Assembly (NCBI RefSeq): GCF_900184245.1
Contig: NZ_FXXB01000008.1
Span: 1-64,000 of the forward strand
Direction: 5' to 3'
Length of the DNA: 64,000 nt
DNA from: Brachybacterium massiliense
GTDB lineage: Bacteria > Actinomycetota > Actinomycetes > Actinomycetales > Dermabacteraceae
Every line of letters begins with the position of its first letter. Position 1 is the first letter of the stretch. Under the pieces are notes generated by a model. That model ran no database searches. It was not told where the DNA came from and saw only the letters and a list, made by a program, of their open reading frames with translations. Of this stretch, positions 53,793 through 62,481 are shown in pieces. Both the position numbers and the translations under genes were made by a program.

Positions 53793-54922
53793 GCGCGACC
53801 TTCTCCCGGTTCGGCAACGACCTCCACGCGGGACGGAGGATCATCCCGCTCGTCTCCCGCCGCAGGACGTGGTATCTCCTCAGCGTGCTCGGCATCGTGC
53901 TGCTCGCCGCGCTCGCGGGCCTGCGCGGTCCGAACCTCGGCATCGAGTTCACCGGCGGCTCCGAGTTCCAGGTCGCCGGAGTCGCCGACACCGAGCAGAC
54001 CTCCGCGCGCGACGTGGTCCGCGACCACCTGCCCGATCACGAGCCCAAGATCACCGTGCTGGGCAGCGACACCCTGCGCGTCCAGACCGAGCAGCTGGAC
54101 CCCACCGAGACCGCCGATCTCGCCCAGGACCTCGCCGCCGCCTACGACGTCTCGCCCGAGGCGATCTCCAGCTCCTACATCGGCCCGGTGTGGAGCGGCG
54201 ACGTCACCCAGAAGATGCTCCGCGGCGTCGTGGTGTTCCTGGTGCTGGTGGCCGGGATGATGGCCCTGTACTTCCGCAATCTCAAGGTCTCGGTCGCCGC
54301 GCTCGCGGCGCTGGTGCACGACATGCTCGTCACCGCGGGCATCTATCTGGTGGTGGGCTTCGAGATCACCCCGGGCACCGTGATCGGCTTCCTCACCGTG
54401 ATGGGCTACTCCCTCTACGACACCATCGTCGTGTTCGACAAGGCACGGGAGAACACCGAGGCGCTCACCCGCCAGCGCGGCAGCACCTATGACGAGCTCG
54501 TGCAGCTCGCCGCGAACCAGACCCTGGTGCGCTCGATCAACACCTCGGTGGTGGCGCTGCTCCCGATCGGCTCGATCCTTGTGATCGGGGCCTTCCTGCT
54601 GGGAGCGGGCACGCTCAAGGACATCTCGCTGGCCCTGTTCATCGGCATCATCGCCGGCACCTACTCCTCGATCTTCCTGGCCCCGGGCCTCCTGGTGGAC
54701 CTGCGCCGCCGCGAGCCGGCGATCACCGCTCACACCGAGCAGGTCCTCGCCGCCCGCCGTGACGACGCGCAGCCCGTGCGCGGCGCGGAGGGCGAGGAGC
54801 CGGGCACGGTCACCGCCTCCACCTCCTCTGCCGCCCCCGCGTCCGAGGCAGAGACCACGACCCCCTCCTCGCGCCGCTCGTCCCGTGGCGCGCGCACCAC
54901 CGACGAGCAAGGACATCGATGA
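53789..54922 (+). CDS. secF: Protein translocase subunit SecF
   Basis: SecF is the partner of SecD (377 aa). It has the family motifs LGIEFTGGSEFQV, TAGIYLVVGFEITPGTVIGF and TVMGYSLYDTIVVFDKAREN, with six membrane helices. The last 75 residues are Ser/Thr/Ala-rich and disordered. It is coupled to secD upstream and to apt downstream, each by 4-bp overlap. Confidence 0.97.
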   Translation: MSATFSRFGNDLHAGRRIIPLVSRRRTWYLLSVLGIVLLAALAGLRGPNLGIEFTGGSEFQVAGVADTEQTSARDVVRDHLPDHEPKITVLGSDTLRVQTEQLDPTETADLAQDLAAAYDVSPEAISSSYIGPVWSGDVTQKMLRGVVVFLVLVAGMMALYFRNLKVSVAALAALVHDMLVTAGIYLVVGFEITPGTVIGFLTVMGYSLYDTIVVFDKARENTEALTRQRGSTYDELVQLAANQTLVRSINTSVVALLPIGSILVIGAFLLGAGTLKDISLALFIGIIAGTYSSIFLAPGLLVDLRRREPAITAHTEQVLAARRDDAQPVRGAEGEEPGTVTASTSSAAPASEAETTTPSSRRSSRGARTTDEQGHR

Positions 54923-55470
54923 GCGCTCCCGAGCCCACTGTCGAGCAGATTCGGGCACTGCTGGACACACATATCGCCGAGTACCCGGACTTCCCGTCCC
55001 CGGGCGTGCTGTTCCGGGACATCACCCCGCTGCTGCGCGACGCCGCTGCGATGCGCAGCGTGATCCGGTACTGGACCACACTGATCCCCGAGGACGTCGA
55101 GTACGTGGTGGGCACCGAGGCGCGCGGCTTCGTGCTGGGCGCGCCGTTGGCCTACGAGATCGGTGCCGGGTTCATCCCGGTGCGCAAGGCGGGCAAGCTG
55201 CCCGGCAGCCCGGCCAGCCTCCGGTACGACCTCGAGTACGGCAGCGCCGAGATCCAGATCCCCGAGAACTCCCTGCCCGCCGGGGCACGCACTCTGATCG
55301 TCGACGACCTGCTGGCCACCGGCGGCACGGCCGCGGCGACCGTCGAGCTCACCCGACGCTTCGACGCCGAGGTGCTCGGGGCGTCGTTCCTCATCGAGCT
55401 CGAGGGCCTCGGCGGGCGCGATCAGCTGCCGGAGGTGCCGCTGAGCACCGTGTGGAGCATCGCGAACTGA
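54919..55470 (+). CDS. apt: Adenine phosphoribosyltransferase
   Basis: Apt salvages adenine with PRPP to give AMP (183 aa). It has FPSPGVLFRDITPLLRD near the N-terminus, GTEARGFVLGAPLAYEIGAG, and the PRPP loop TLIVDDLLATGGTA at about residues 125-138. In actinobacteria apt commonly sits between secF and rel, as here. Confidence 0.96.
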   Translation: MSAPEPTVEQIRALLDTHIAEYPDFPSPGVLFRDITPLLRDAAAMRSVIRYWTTLIPEDVEYVVGTEARGFVLGAPLAYEIGAGFIPVRKAGKLPGSPASLRYDLEYGSAEIQIPENSLPAGARTLIVDDLLATGGTAAATVELTRRFDAEVLGASFLIELEGLGGRDQLPEVPLSTVWSIAN

Positions 55471-55544
55471 TCGCCGCGTCGCAGGCCGGGCCCGCCGCGC
55501 CGGGCGCGCACGGCGAGGGCGTCCGTGCCCCGGTGACCCGCGCG

Positions 55545-55550
55545 TAGACT
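55545..55550 (+). promoter_or_regulatory. Possible -10 element for rel
   Basis: TAGACT lies 25 nt before the rel ATG, which has its own AGGAGG. No clear -35 is present. Confidence 0.45.
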
Positions 55551-55575
55551 GGAGCTTCCCAGCCAGGAGGTGGAG

Positions 55576-57990
55576 ATGCCGCAGCAGCCAGGATCACAGC
55601 CCGCGACGACGGGCGGCGCCCGATCCGGCGAGCAGCAGCCCGCCTCGGCGCCCACCCCCGCCTCGTCACCCCGCACACCGGCCGCTGTCCCGCGGCGCAC
55701 GCGTTCGCGCCTGTCCTTCTTCGCGCCCCGCGCAGGCTCCTCGGTGGACCCGCTGCTGGCGCCGCTGCTGGAGACGATGAGCGCGGTGAGCCCCAAGGAG
55801 AGCCAGGAGCTGGTGCGGTGGGCCTACACCGTCGCCGAGCGCGCCCACCGCGGGCAGAGCCGCAAGAGCGGTGACCCGTACATCACGCACCCGGTCTCGG
55901 TCGCGACGATCCTCGCCGAGCTGGGCTCCCCGGCCGAGGTGATCGCTGCCGCGCTGCTGCACGACACCGTCGAGGACACCGACTACTCGCTCGAGCGCCT
56001 GCGCGCCGAGTTCGGCGAGGTCATCGCGGTGATGGTCGATGGGGTCACCAAGCTCGACAAGGTCACCTACGGCGAAGCCGCCCAGGCCGAGACCGTGCGC
56101 AAGATGATCGTGGCGATGAGCCGCGACGTGCGCGTGCTGCTGATCAAGCTCGCCGACCGCCTGCACAACGCCCGCACCTGGAAGTACGTGCCGGCCGCCT
56201 CCGCCGAGCGGAAGGCCAAGGAGACCCTCGAGATCTACGCCCCGCTCGCGCACCGGCTGGGGCTGAACACCATGAAGTGGGAGCTCGAGGACCGCTCCTT
56301 CCAGGTGCTCTACCCGAAGGTCTACGGAGAGATCGTCTCCCTGGTGGCCCAGCATGCCCCGGCACGGGAGCAGTACCTCTCCACCGTCTCCTCTCAGATC
56401 CAGGATGACCTCCGGAAGGCGCGCATCAAGGCCGAGGTCACCGGCCGGCCCAAGCACTACTACTCGATCTACCAGAAGATGATCGTGCGCGGCCGCGACT
56501 TCTCCGACATCTACGACCTGGTCGGGGTGCGGGTGCTGGTGGACACGGTGCGGGACTGCTACGGGGTGCTGGGCACGCTGCATGCCCGCTGGTCGCCGGT
56601 GCAGGGACGCTTCAAGGACTACATCGCCCTGCCCAAGTTCAACCTGTACCAGTCGCTGCACACCACGGTGATCGGCCCCACGGGCAAGCCCGTGGAGATT
56701 CAGATCCGCACCCGCGAGATGCACCGCCGGGCGGAGTACGGGGTCGCCGCGCACTGGAAGTACAAGGCGATGGCGGGGAGCCAGGGCGAGGGCGATGCCG
56801 GGCAGACCGCCAACGACGCCGCCTGGCTGCGCCAGCTGATGGACTGGCAGAAGGAGACCACGGACTCGGGGGAGTTCCTGGACTCGCTGCGGTTCGAGAT
56901 CAACACGCAGGAGGTCTACGTCTTCACCCCCAAGGGGGACGTGCTCGCGCTGCCGCAGGGCGCGACGCCGGTGGACTTCGCCTACTCGGTGCACACCGAG
57001 GTGGGCCATCGCACGATCGGGGCGCGCGTCAACGGGCGCCTGGTCTCTCTCGAGTCCGCCCTGCAGACCGGCGACGTCGTCGAGGTGTTCACCTCGAAGT
57101 CCCCGGATGCGGGCCCCAGCCGGGACTGGCTGGGCTTCGTGAAGTCCCCGCGCGCACGCAACAAGATCCGCCACTGGTTCTCGAAGGAGCGCCGCGAGGA
57201 GGCGCTCGAGAAGGGCAAGGAGGAGCTGGCCAAGGCGCTGCGCCGCCAGGACCTGCCGATGCGGCGCCTGCTGACCCACGACACCCTCGCCACCGTCGCC
57301 GATGATCTGAACCTGCCCTCGGTCGATGCGCTGTACACCTCGATCGGCGAGAACCACACCGGTGCCCAGCACGTGGTCGAGAAGCTGCGGGCCTCCTTCG
57401 GGGGCTCCGACGGCGCCGAGGAGGACCTGGCCGAGATCACGCTGCCCTCCAAGGTGCGGCCGCGCGGGGGCCGCACCGAGCGGCACACCTCGGAGACGGA
57501 CCAGGGCGTCATCGTGGACGGGCACGCGGACCTGTGGGTGAAGCTTGCCAAATGCTGCGCCCCTGTGCCCGGTGACCCGATCGTCGGCTTCATCACCCGC
57601 GGCTCCGGCATCTCCGTCCATCACGAGACCTGCGCGAACGCGATCCAGCTGCAGGAGCAGCAGCCCGATCGGATGGTGGAGGTCTCCTGGTCGGGCCGCC
57701 ACAGCACCGCGTATCTGGTGCACATCAAGGTCGAGGCGCTGGACCGGCCGCGCCTGCTGACCGACCTGGCCATGGTCATCTCCGAGCAGCAGGTGAACCT
57801 GCAGTCCGCCTCGGCGCAGTCCAACACCGACCGCCTCGCCACCACCTTCTTCTCCTTCGAGCTGGCCGATCCGACGCATCTGCAGTCGGTGCTCTCCCAG
57901 GTGCGCCGGATCGAGGGGGTCTACGACGTCTACCGCGTCACCGCCGACGGCAAGCCCGTCGGCGCGGGAGCGCCGCTGTCCACGAGCTGA
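55576..57990 (+). CDS. rel: Bifunctional (p)ppGpp synthetase/hydrolase Rel
   Basis: Rel makes and degrades the stringent-response alarmone (804 aa). The HD hydrolase domain is intact (ITHPVSVATILAELG; H129-D130 in LLHDTVEDTDYS). The synthetase domain has RGRDFSDIYDLVGVRVLV and the RFKD motif (345-348) of bifunctional enzymes. TGS (VYVFTPKGDVLALPQGATPV), a Cys-containing domain (KCCAPVPGDPIVGF) and a C-terminal ACT domain follow. An N-terminal Pro/Ala-rich extension of about 60 residues is variable. ATG 55576 has AGGAGG 5 nt upstream; GTG 55570 is an alternative. The 3' end overlaps the convergent 57930 gene by 61 bp. Confidence 0.97.
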   Translation: MPQQPGSQPATTGGARSGEQQPASAPTPASSPRTPAAVPRRTRSRLSFFAPRAGSSVDPLLAPLLETMSAVSPKESQELVRWAYTVAERAHRGQSRKSGDPYITHPVSVATILAELGSPAEVIAAALLHDTVEDTDYSLERLRAEFGEVIAVMVDGVTKLDKVTYGEAAQAETVRKMIVAMSRDVRVLLIKLADRLHNARTWKYVPAASAERKAKETLEIYAPLAHRLGLNTMKWELEDRSFQVLYPKVYGEIVSLVAQHAPAREQYLSTVSSQIQDDLRKARIKAEVTGRPKHYYSIYQKMIVRGRDFSDIYDLVGVRVLVDTVRDCYGVLGTLHARWSPVQGRFKDYIALPKFNLYQSLHTTVIGPTGKPVEIQIRTREMHRRAEYGVAAHWKYKAMAGSQGEGDAGQTANDAAWLRQLMDWQKETTDSGEFLDSLRFEINTQEVYVFTPKGDVLALPQGATPVDFAYSVHTEVGHRTIGARVNGRLVSLESALQTGDVVEVFTSKSPDAGPSRDWLGFVKSPRARNKIRHWFSKERREEALEKGKEELAKALRRQDLPMRRLLTHDTLATVADDLNLPSVDALYTSIGENHTGAQHVVEKLRASFGGSDGAEEDLAEITLPSKVRPRGGRTERHTSETDQGVIVDGHADLWVKLAKCCAPVPGDPIVGFITRGSGISVHHETCANAIQLQEQQPDRMVEVSWSGRHSTAYLVHIKVEALDRPRLLTDLAMVISEQQVNLQSASAQSNTDRLATTFFSFELADPTHLQSVLSQVRRIEGVYDVYRVTADGKPVGAGAPLSTS

Positions 57991-58682
57991 GGATCCAGCA
58001 TCTGCTCGAGCCGCTCCCTGGCCCCGAGGACCCCCGGATAGCGGTGCATCGCGTGCAGGCGATGGCGGATCTCCGCGAGGCGGGCGTGGCCGGTCTCGAC
58101 CAGATGCCGCAGCGCGGGCTCGGCGATCCACGACGGCGCGAACCGCAGCAGGTCCAGCGCGGTGCGCACGGGCGAGGTCACCGGCGCGCCGCCGACGGTC
58201 TCGATGTCCTGCGGCAGCAGGCGCGAATGCCGCAGCACCACCCCGGCCAGGTCGCCGCGGTGCGCGCTCGAGAGCAGCTCCACCTGCTCGGGCGGCGCCC
58301 CGCCGATCACCACCCACGCCGCGGACGGACCGGCGATCACGTGCTGGGCCTGCAGGTGGGCGCCGAGCGCGCATCCCAGCGCCAGAGCACGGTCCACGGC
58401 GCTGCGCAGCATGTCCGGCGGCAGGAACACCCCGGGCAGCAGGCGATGCAGATACCCCTCGGCCACGAGCCGGTCCGTCGCGGGAGTCTCCTCCCAGCGC
58501 TCGAGCGCCGCACCGAGGGGGACCGCGAGCTCGGCGGCGTGGCTGGACCAGGCCGCGCACAGGCCGATCGGCACGTTCGGATCACCTCCATGCAGCGCCT
58601 GCCCGGCCTCCGCCGCGAGGGACGGCGGATCCGTCGAGTGCGGAGGAGGGGTGCGGTGCGGGGCGTCGAGCAGCGGGTCCAT
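57930..58682 (-). CDS. AbiEi-antitoxin-like protein, orphan
   Basis: The 250-aa product resembles actinobacterial proteins annotated as AbiEi-type (type IV) antitoxin-like regulators: GYLHRLLPGVFLPP (short winged-helix end), a middle domain with HVIAGPSAAWVVIGGAPPEQ, and GGAPVTSPVRTALDLLRFAP. No AbiEii-like nucleotidyltransferase toxin is adjacent. ATG 58682 was chosen; GTG 58712 is possible. Its 3' end runs 61 bp into the rel coding sequence on the other strand. Function is unproven. Confidence 0.6.
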   Translation of the reverse strand: MDPLLDAPHRTPPPHSTDPPSLAAEAGQALHGGDPNVPIGLCAAWSSHAAELAVPLGAALERWEETPATDRLVAEGYLHRLLPGVFLPPDMLRSAVDRALALGCALGAHLQAQHVIAGPSAAWVVIGGAPPEQVELLSSAHRGDLAGVVLRHSRLLPQDIETVGGAPVTSPVRTALDLLRFAPSWIAEPALRHLVETGHARLAEIRHRLHAMHRYPGVLGARERLEQMLDPQLVDSGAPAPTGLPSAVTR

Positions 58683-58718
58683 GCACCGACTCTCGCGTGA
58701 GGCGCCCCTCACCGCAAT

Positions 58719-58750
58719 CGCCCCGCCTGTCGCTGTGGACAGACGGGGCG
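58719..58750 (-). terminator. Terminator hairpin after the DUF349 gene
   Basis: CGCCCCGCCTGTC (58719-58731) and GACAGACGGGGCG (58738-58750) pair over 13 positions with one mismatch and a 6-nt loop. With a second perfect 8-bp hairpin (58765-58783) it lies between the DUF349 stop and the AbiEi-like gene. Confidence 0.65.
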
Positions 58751-58764
58751 GTGGAGGAGAGGTC

Positions 58765-58783
58765 GACCGCGCTCGGCGCGGTC
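58765..58783 (-). terminator. Small hairpin directly after the DUF349 stop
   Basis: GACCGCGC and GCGCGGTC form a perfect 8-bp stem with a 3-nt loop, 16 nt after the stop codon. It forms the first of two tandem hairpins. Confidence 0.5.
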
Positions 58784-58798
58784 AGCGGCTTCCGGGGA

Positions 58799-60370
58799 TC
58801 AGCCGAGCTCGCGCGCGGACCGCTCGATCACGGCGAGCCATTCCTTGCGGGCCTCGAGCGCGGCCTCCGCCTCGGCGATCTTCTTCGGATCGCCGCCGGC
58901 GACGGCCTTGTCGTAGGCCTCCTGGTACGAGGCGATCGCGGAGTGGAGCTGCGAGGAGGCCCCCTCCACGCGCGCCTTGGTGCGGGGATCGGTGCGCCGC
59001 CACTCGTCCTGCTCGGCGTTCTTGATCGAGCGCTCCACGGCGCGGAGGCGGTCATCGATGCGCCGCATGTCGCCGCGGGGCACCTTGCCGGCCTCCTCCC
59101 AGCGATCCTGGACGGAGCGCAGCGCCTTCTTCGCGGCCTCGAGATCCTCGGCGGGGTCGATGGCCTCGGCCTCGACCAGCAGTGCCTCCTTGGCCTCGAG
59201 GTTCTTGCTCTGCTCGACCTCGAGCTCGTGCAGATCCGCGTTGCGGGCCTGGAAGAACGTGTCCTGGGCGGCCTTGAACCGCTTCCACTGGGCGTCGTCC
59301 TTCTTGCGGCCGCCGCGCGGCGCCTGGCGCCACTCGGCCATAAGGTCCTTGTAGGCGCGGACCGTGGGGCCCCAGTCGGTGGAGTCCTGCATCGCCTCGG
59401 CACGGGCGATCAGCTCCTCCTTGATGTCCGCGGCCTCGGAGTGCTTCGCATCCAGCTGCGAGAAGAACTGCTTGCGCATCCGGTCGAAGGTCGCGCGCGC
59501 AGCGGACAGGCGCTTCCACAGCGCCTCCTCGGTGGGACGGTCCAGCGACACGTCCTCCTTCTGCATCTGCTTCCACGTGGGGACCATCTGACGCATCGTC
59601 TCGCCCGCGTTCTTCCACGAGATCTGCTCCGGATCCTTGGCCACGAGCGCCTCGATCGACTCGACGAACTCGGTGCGCCTGCGGGTGGCCTCCTCACGGC
59701 CTGCCGCACGCTCGGCCTCGAGGGCGCGGATCTTCTCCTTCGCCTGCTCGCGCAGCTCGGCGGCGCGGGCGCGCAGCGCCGGGATGTCACCGACGACCTG
59801 CGGCTCCTTGAGGTTCTTGCGCAGGTTCTCGAGCAGTCGGTTCAGCTCGTTCTGCGTGTGCTCCGGAGCGTTCAGGGTGGTCTGGGTGAGGTCGAGGAAG
59901 GCGACCAGGTCGAGGTACCCGCGGGCGAAGGGCGCGAGGGCCGCGGCAGGGTCGGACTCCGTGGTCGTGCCCACGGTGCGCACCTGCGTGCCGTCCTGGA
60001 CCGTCACCGTGCCGTCCTCCGCGACGGTGCCGAACTCGCTCGCCGCGGCGATCTGCTCCGGGTCGTACTCGGTGACCGGGGGAGCGACCGGCAGCAGGGC
60101 GGCGCTGGGCTTCTTCGCGGCGAGCGCGGCCGGGGAGGGCATCGAGGGCCTCGGCGCCGCGCCGGGAGTCGGCTTCTTCGGCGTGGGCGCCGGCGCGGCC
60201 GGTGCCTCCTCGGGGGTGCTCGCCGTCTCGGCAGCAGGGGCCTGGGACTCGCCCTCGGGCGCGGGGTCGGTCGGGGGCGTCGCGGGCTGATCAGGGGTCT
60301 GATCGGTGGCCGTCTCAGCAGGCTGATCGGCGGGGGTCGACGCGGGGACGGGAGTCTCGGACTCGCTCAC
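58799..60370 (-). CDS. DUF349 domain protein
   Basis: The 523-aa cytoplasmic protein has a disordered Pro/Thr/Glu-rich N-terminus (residues 1-100) and then repeated three-helix DUF349 units with W/R/F patterns such as LWKRLSAARATFDRMRKQFF, WRQAPRGGRKKDDAQWKRFK and QDRWEEAGKVPRGDMRRIDD. The rest is highly charged and coiled. Function is unknown; the family is widespread in actinobacteria. GTG 60370 follows AAGGAG at 7 nt. Confidence 0.87.
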   Translation of the reverse strand: MSESETPVPASTPADQPAETATDQTPDQPATPPTDPAPEGESQAPAAETASTPEEAPAAPAPTPKKPTPGAAPRPSMPSPAALAAKKPSAALLPVAPPVTEYDPEQIAAASEFGTVAEDGTVTVQDGTQVRTVGTTTESDPAAALAPFARGYLDLVAFLDLTQTTLNAPEHTQNELNRLLENLRKNLKEPQVVGDIPALRARAAELREQAKEKIRALEAERAAGREEATRRRTEFVESIEALVAKDPEQISWKNAGETMRQMVPTWKQMQKEDVSLDRPTEEALWKRLSAARATFDRMRKQFFSQLDAKHSEAADIKEELIARAEAMQDSTDWGPTVRAYKDLMAEWRQAPRGGRKKDDAQWKRFKAAQDTFFQARNADLHELEVEQSKNLEAKEALLVEAEAIDPAEDLEAAKKALRSVQDRWEEAGKVPRGDMRRIDDRLRAVERSIKNAEQDEWRRTDPRTKARVEGASSQLHSAIASYQEAYDKAVAGGDPKKIAEAEAALEARKEWLAVIERSARELG

Positions 60371-60545
60371 GATTGAGCTCCTTCGGAGGGATCCGCTGCA
60401 AGGCGGGACACTGCCGCCGTGATCGGCGGTCGGGCTGGCACGGGCGCGCCCCGGGAACGGGGAGAACCACGTCACGGAACTCTACAGTGACCGGCGCATC
60501 GCGTCTGACAGGTTCTGTCACCGGGCACCGCCTGTCCCGAGGGGC

Positions 60546-60551
60546 GATAAT
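60546..60551 (+). promoter_or_regulatory. Possible -10 element for hisS
   Basis: GATAAT matches the TATAAT consensus at five of six positions. It overlaps an upstream ATG (60550), which argues that hisS starts at 60595. The implied leader is about 37 nt. Confidence 0.45.
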
Positions 60552-60594
60552 GGTGCCCGGCACTCAGCCCAAGAACCAGAAGGATGTGCACCGC

Positions 60595-61965
60595 ATGGCG
60601 AAGATCGCCGCCCTGTCAGGATTCCCGGAGTGGCTCCCCGCGGAGCGTCTCGTCGAACAGCACGTGATCGATGTGTTCCGCGAGGTGGCCGAGCTGCACG
60701 GGTTCTCGGGCATCGAGACGCGCGCTGTCGAACCTCTCGAGCAGATGCTGCGCAAGGGCGAGATCGACAAGGAGGTGTACGTCCTGCGTCGCCTCCACGC
60801 CGAGGAGGAGGACTCCGCGCCGCAGAGCGGAGAGGACCGCTCGCGCGTGCTGGGCCTGCACTTCGACCTCACCGTGCCGCTCGCCCGGTACGTGCTCGAG
60901 CACCAGAACGACCTCGCCTTCCCGCTGCGCCGTTTCCAGATCCAGAAGGTGTGGCGCGGAGAGCGCCCCCAGGACGGCCGCTTCCGCGAGTTCTACCAGG
61001 CCGATCTCGACGTGATCGGTCAGGACTCCCTGCCCGGCCACATCGAGGCCGAGGTCGCCATCGTGATGGCCGAGATCCTCGACCGCCTGCCGATGCCGGC
61101 CTTCACCCTCCACGCCAACACCCGCCGGCTCTCCGAGGGATTCTTCCGCTCGATCGGCATCAGCGACCACTCCGCCGTGCTGCGCAGCCTCGACAAGCTC
61201 CCGAAGATCGGTGACGAGGCAGTGCGCGCGCTGCTGCTCGAGGAGACGGGGGCGAGCCCGGAGCAGGCGCAGGCCTGCCTCGACTTCGCCGCCATCCGCA
61301 CCCGTGATGCCTCCTTCGCCGACAGGGTGCGCGAGCTCGGCGGGCACGGCGAGATGGTCGAGCAGGGGATCGCCGAGCTCAGCGCCGTCCTCGAGCGGGT
61401 CGAGGCGGCCGTGCCCGGGGTGATCATGGCCGATCTCTCGATCGCGCGCGGGCTGGACTACTACACCGGCACCGTCTTCGAGACCTTCGTCGAGGGCCAC
61501 GAGGCGCTGGGCTCGATCTGCTCCGGCGGCCGGTACGACTCCCTCGCCGCGGACAACCGCCACACCTACCCCGGGGTGGGCCTGTCGATCGGCCTGTCGC
61601 GTCTGGTCTCGCGGATCATCTCCGCGGGCCTGGCCGCGCCCACCCGCAAGGTGCCCACCTGCGTGCTGGTGTCCGTCGCCGATGAGGAGCAGCGCCACCT
61701 CAGCGACGCCGTCGCTCGCGCGCTGCGCGGCCGCGGCATCCCCTGCGAGGTCGCCCCGACCGCCGCGAAGTTCGGCAAGCAGATCCGATACGCCGACCGC
61801 CGCGGCATCCCGTTCATCTGGTTCCCCGGCGCCGACGGGGGAGCGGACGAGGTCAAGGACATCCGCAGCGGTGAGCAGAGCACGGCCGACGCCGCCTCGT
61901 GGGAGCCGCCCGCGGAGGATCGCATCGTGCGGGTGCTGCCTGCCGGCGAGGGCGCGACCGCCTGA
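60595..61965 (+). CDS. hisS: Histidyl-tRNA synthetase
   Basis: This enzyme charges tRNA-His (456 aa). Class-II motifs are present: motif 1 region VEPLEQMLRKGEIDKEVYVL, motif 2 QKVWRGERPQDGRFREFYQ, the HisA signature ARGLDYYTGTVFE near residue 287, and motif 3 GVGLSIGLSRLV. The anticodon-binding domain is at the C-terminus (TCVLVSVADEEQRHLSDAVA). ATG 60595 has AGAAGGA 10 nt upstream. Confidence 0.96.
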   Translation: MAKIAALSGFPEWLPAERLVEQHVIDVFREVAELHGFSGIETRAVEPLEQMLRKGEIDKEVYVLRRLHAEEEDSAPQSGEDRSRVLGLHFDLTVPLARYVLEHQNDLAFPLRRFQIQKVWRGERPQDGRFREFYQADLDVIGQDSLPGHIEAEVAIVMAEILDRLPMPAFTLHANTRRLSEGFFRSIGISDHSAVLRSLDKLPKIGDEAVRALLLEETGASPEQAQACLDFAAIRTRDASFADRVRELGGHGEMVEQGIAELSAVLERVEAAVPGVIMADLSIARGLDYYTGTVFETFVEGHEALGSICSGGRYDSLAADNRHTYPGVGLSIGLSRLVSRIISAGLAAPTRKVPTCVLVSVADEEQRHLSDAVARALRGRGIPCEVAPTAAKFGKQIRYADRRGIPFIWFPGADGGADEVKDIRSGEQSTADAASWEPPAEDRIVRVLPAGEGATA

Positions 61966-61985
61966 GCTCGCGGTGAGCTGAGTCA

Positions 61986-62024
61986 CGCCTCGGGAACGTG
62001 GGAATGAACCACGGGCCCGAGGCG
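61986..62024 (+). promoter_or_regulatory. Nested hairpin covering the thioredoxin ribosome-binding site
   Basis: CGCCTCGGG (61986-61994) pairs with CCCGAGGCG (62016-62024); inside, CGTGG (61997-62001) pairs with CCACG (62009-62013). The only Shine-Dalgarno-like sequence for the next gene, GAGGCG, is in the 3' arm, 5 nt before ATG 62030. It may act as a hisS terminator, a translational control element, or both. Confidence 0.6.
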
Positions 62025-62029
62025 TTCTC

Positions 62030-62404
62030 ATGGCCATGGCTACGCTCACTCTGACCTCCGAGAACCACGACGCGACCGTCGAGGACGGCATCGTCCTGAT
62101 CGACTTCTGGGCGGGCTGGTGCGTGCCGTGCCAGCGCTTCGCCCCCATCTTCGAGGAGGCGTCGGACTCCCACGAGGACGTCACCTTCGCCAAGGTCGAC
62201 ACCGAGGACCAGCAGGAGCTGGCGATGCGCTACGGCGTCACCTCGATCCCGACCCTGGTCGCCTACCGCGAGGGCATCCCGGTGTTCTCCCAGGCCGGCG
62301 CCCTGCCGCAGTCCGCCCTCGAGGACCTCATCGGCCAGGTGAAGAACCTGGACATGGACGAGGTCCGCAAGGCCTACGCCGAGGCGCAGCAGAAGCAGGA
62401 CTGA
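62030..62404 (+). CDS. Thioredoxin family protein
   Basis: The 124-aa single-domain thioredoxin has the active site WCVPC (residues 30-34) in place of the usual WCGPC, the strand LIDFWAGW, Asp25, and the cis-Pro motif TSIPT. It has an extended helical tail (residues 105-124, EVRKAYAEAQQKQD). No signal peptide is seen, so it is cytoplasmic. An in-frame ATG at 62036 is a second possible start. A strong terminator follows. Confidence 0.93.
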   Translation: MAMATLTLTSENHDATVEDGIVLIDFWAGWCVPCQRFAPIFEEASDSHEDVTFAKVDTEDQQELAMRYGVTSIPTLVAYREGIPVFSQAGALPQSALEDLIGQVKNLDMDEVRKAYAEAQQKQD

Positions 62405-62424
62405 CCCTCCCGCCCACAGCAGGC

Positions 62425-62460
62425 AAGGACCCCGCCACCGATCTCGGTGGCGGGGTCCTT
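62425..62460. terminator. Bidirectional terminator between trx and the DEAD-box gene
   Basis: A perfect 16-bp stem, AAGGACCCCGCCACCG (62425-62440) and CGGTGGCGGGGTCCTT (62445-62460), has an ATCT loop. It lies between convergent genes and has short A/T ends on both sides. Confidence 0.93.
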
Positions 62461-62481
62461 CGCTGTCAGGGAGCTGCGCGC

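Noticed and set aside
55666..58560. Minus-strand open frame of 964 codons opposite rel
   Set aside because: It mirrors the rel coding sequence; only the separate frame at 57930-58682 has family-like sequence.
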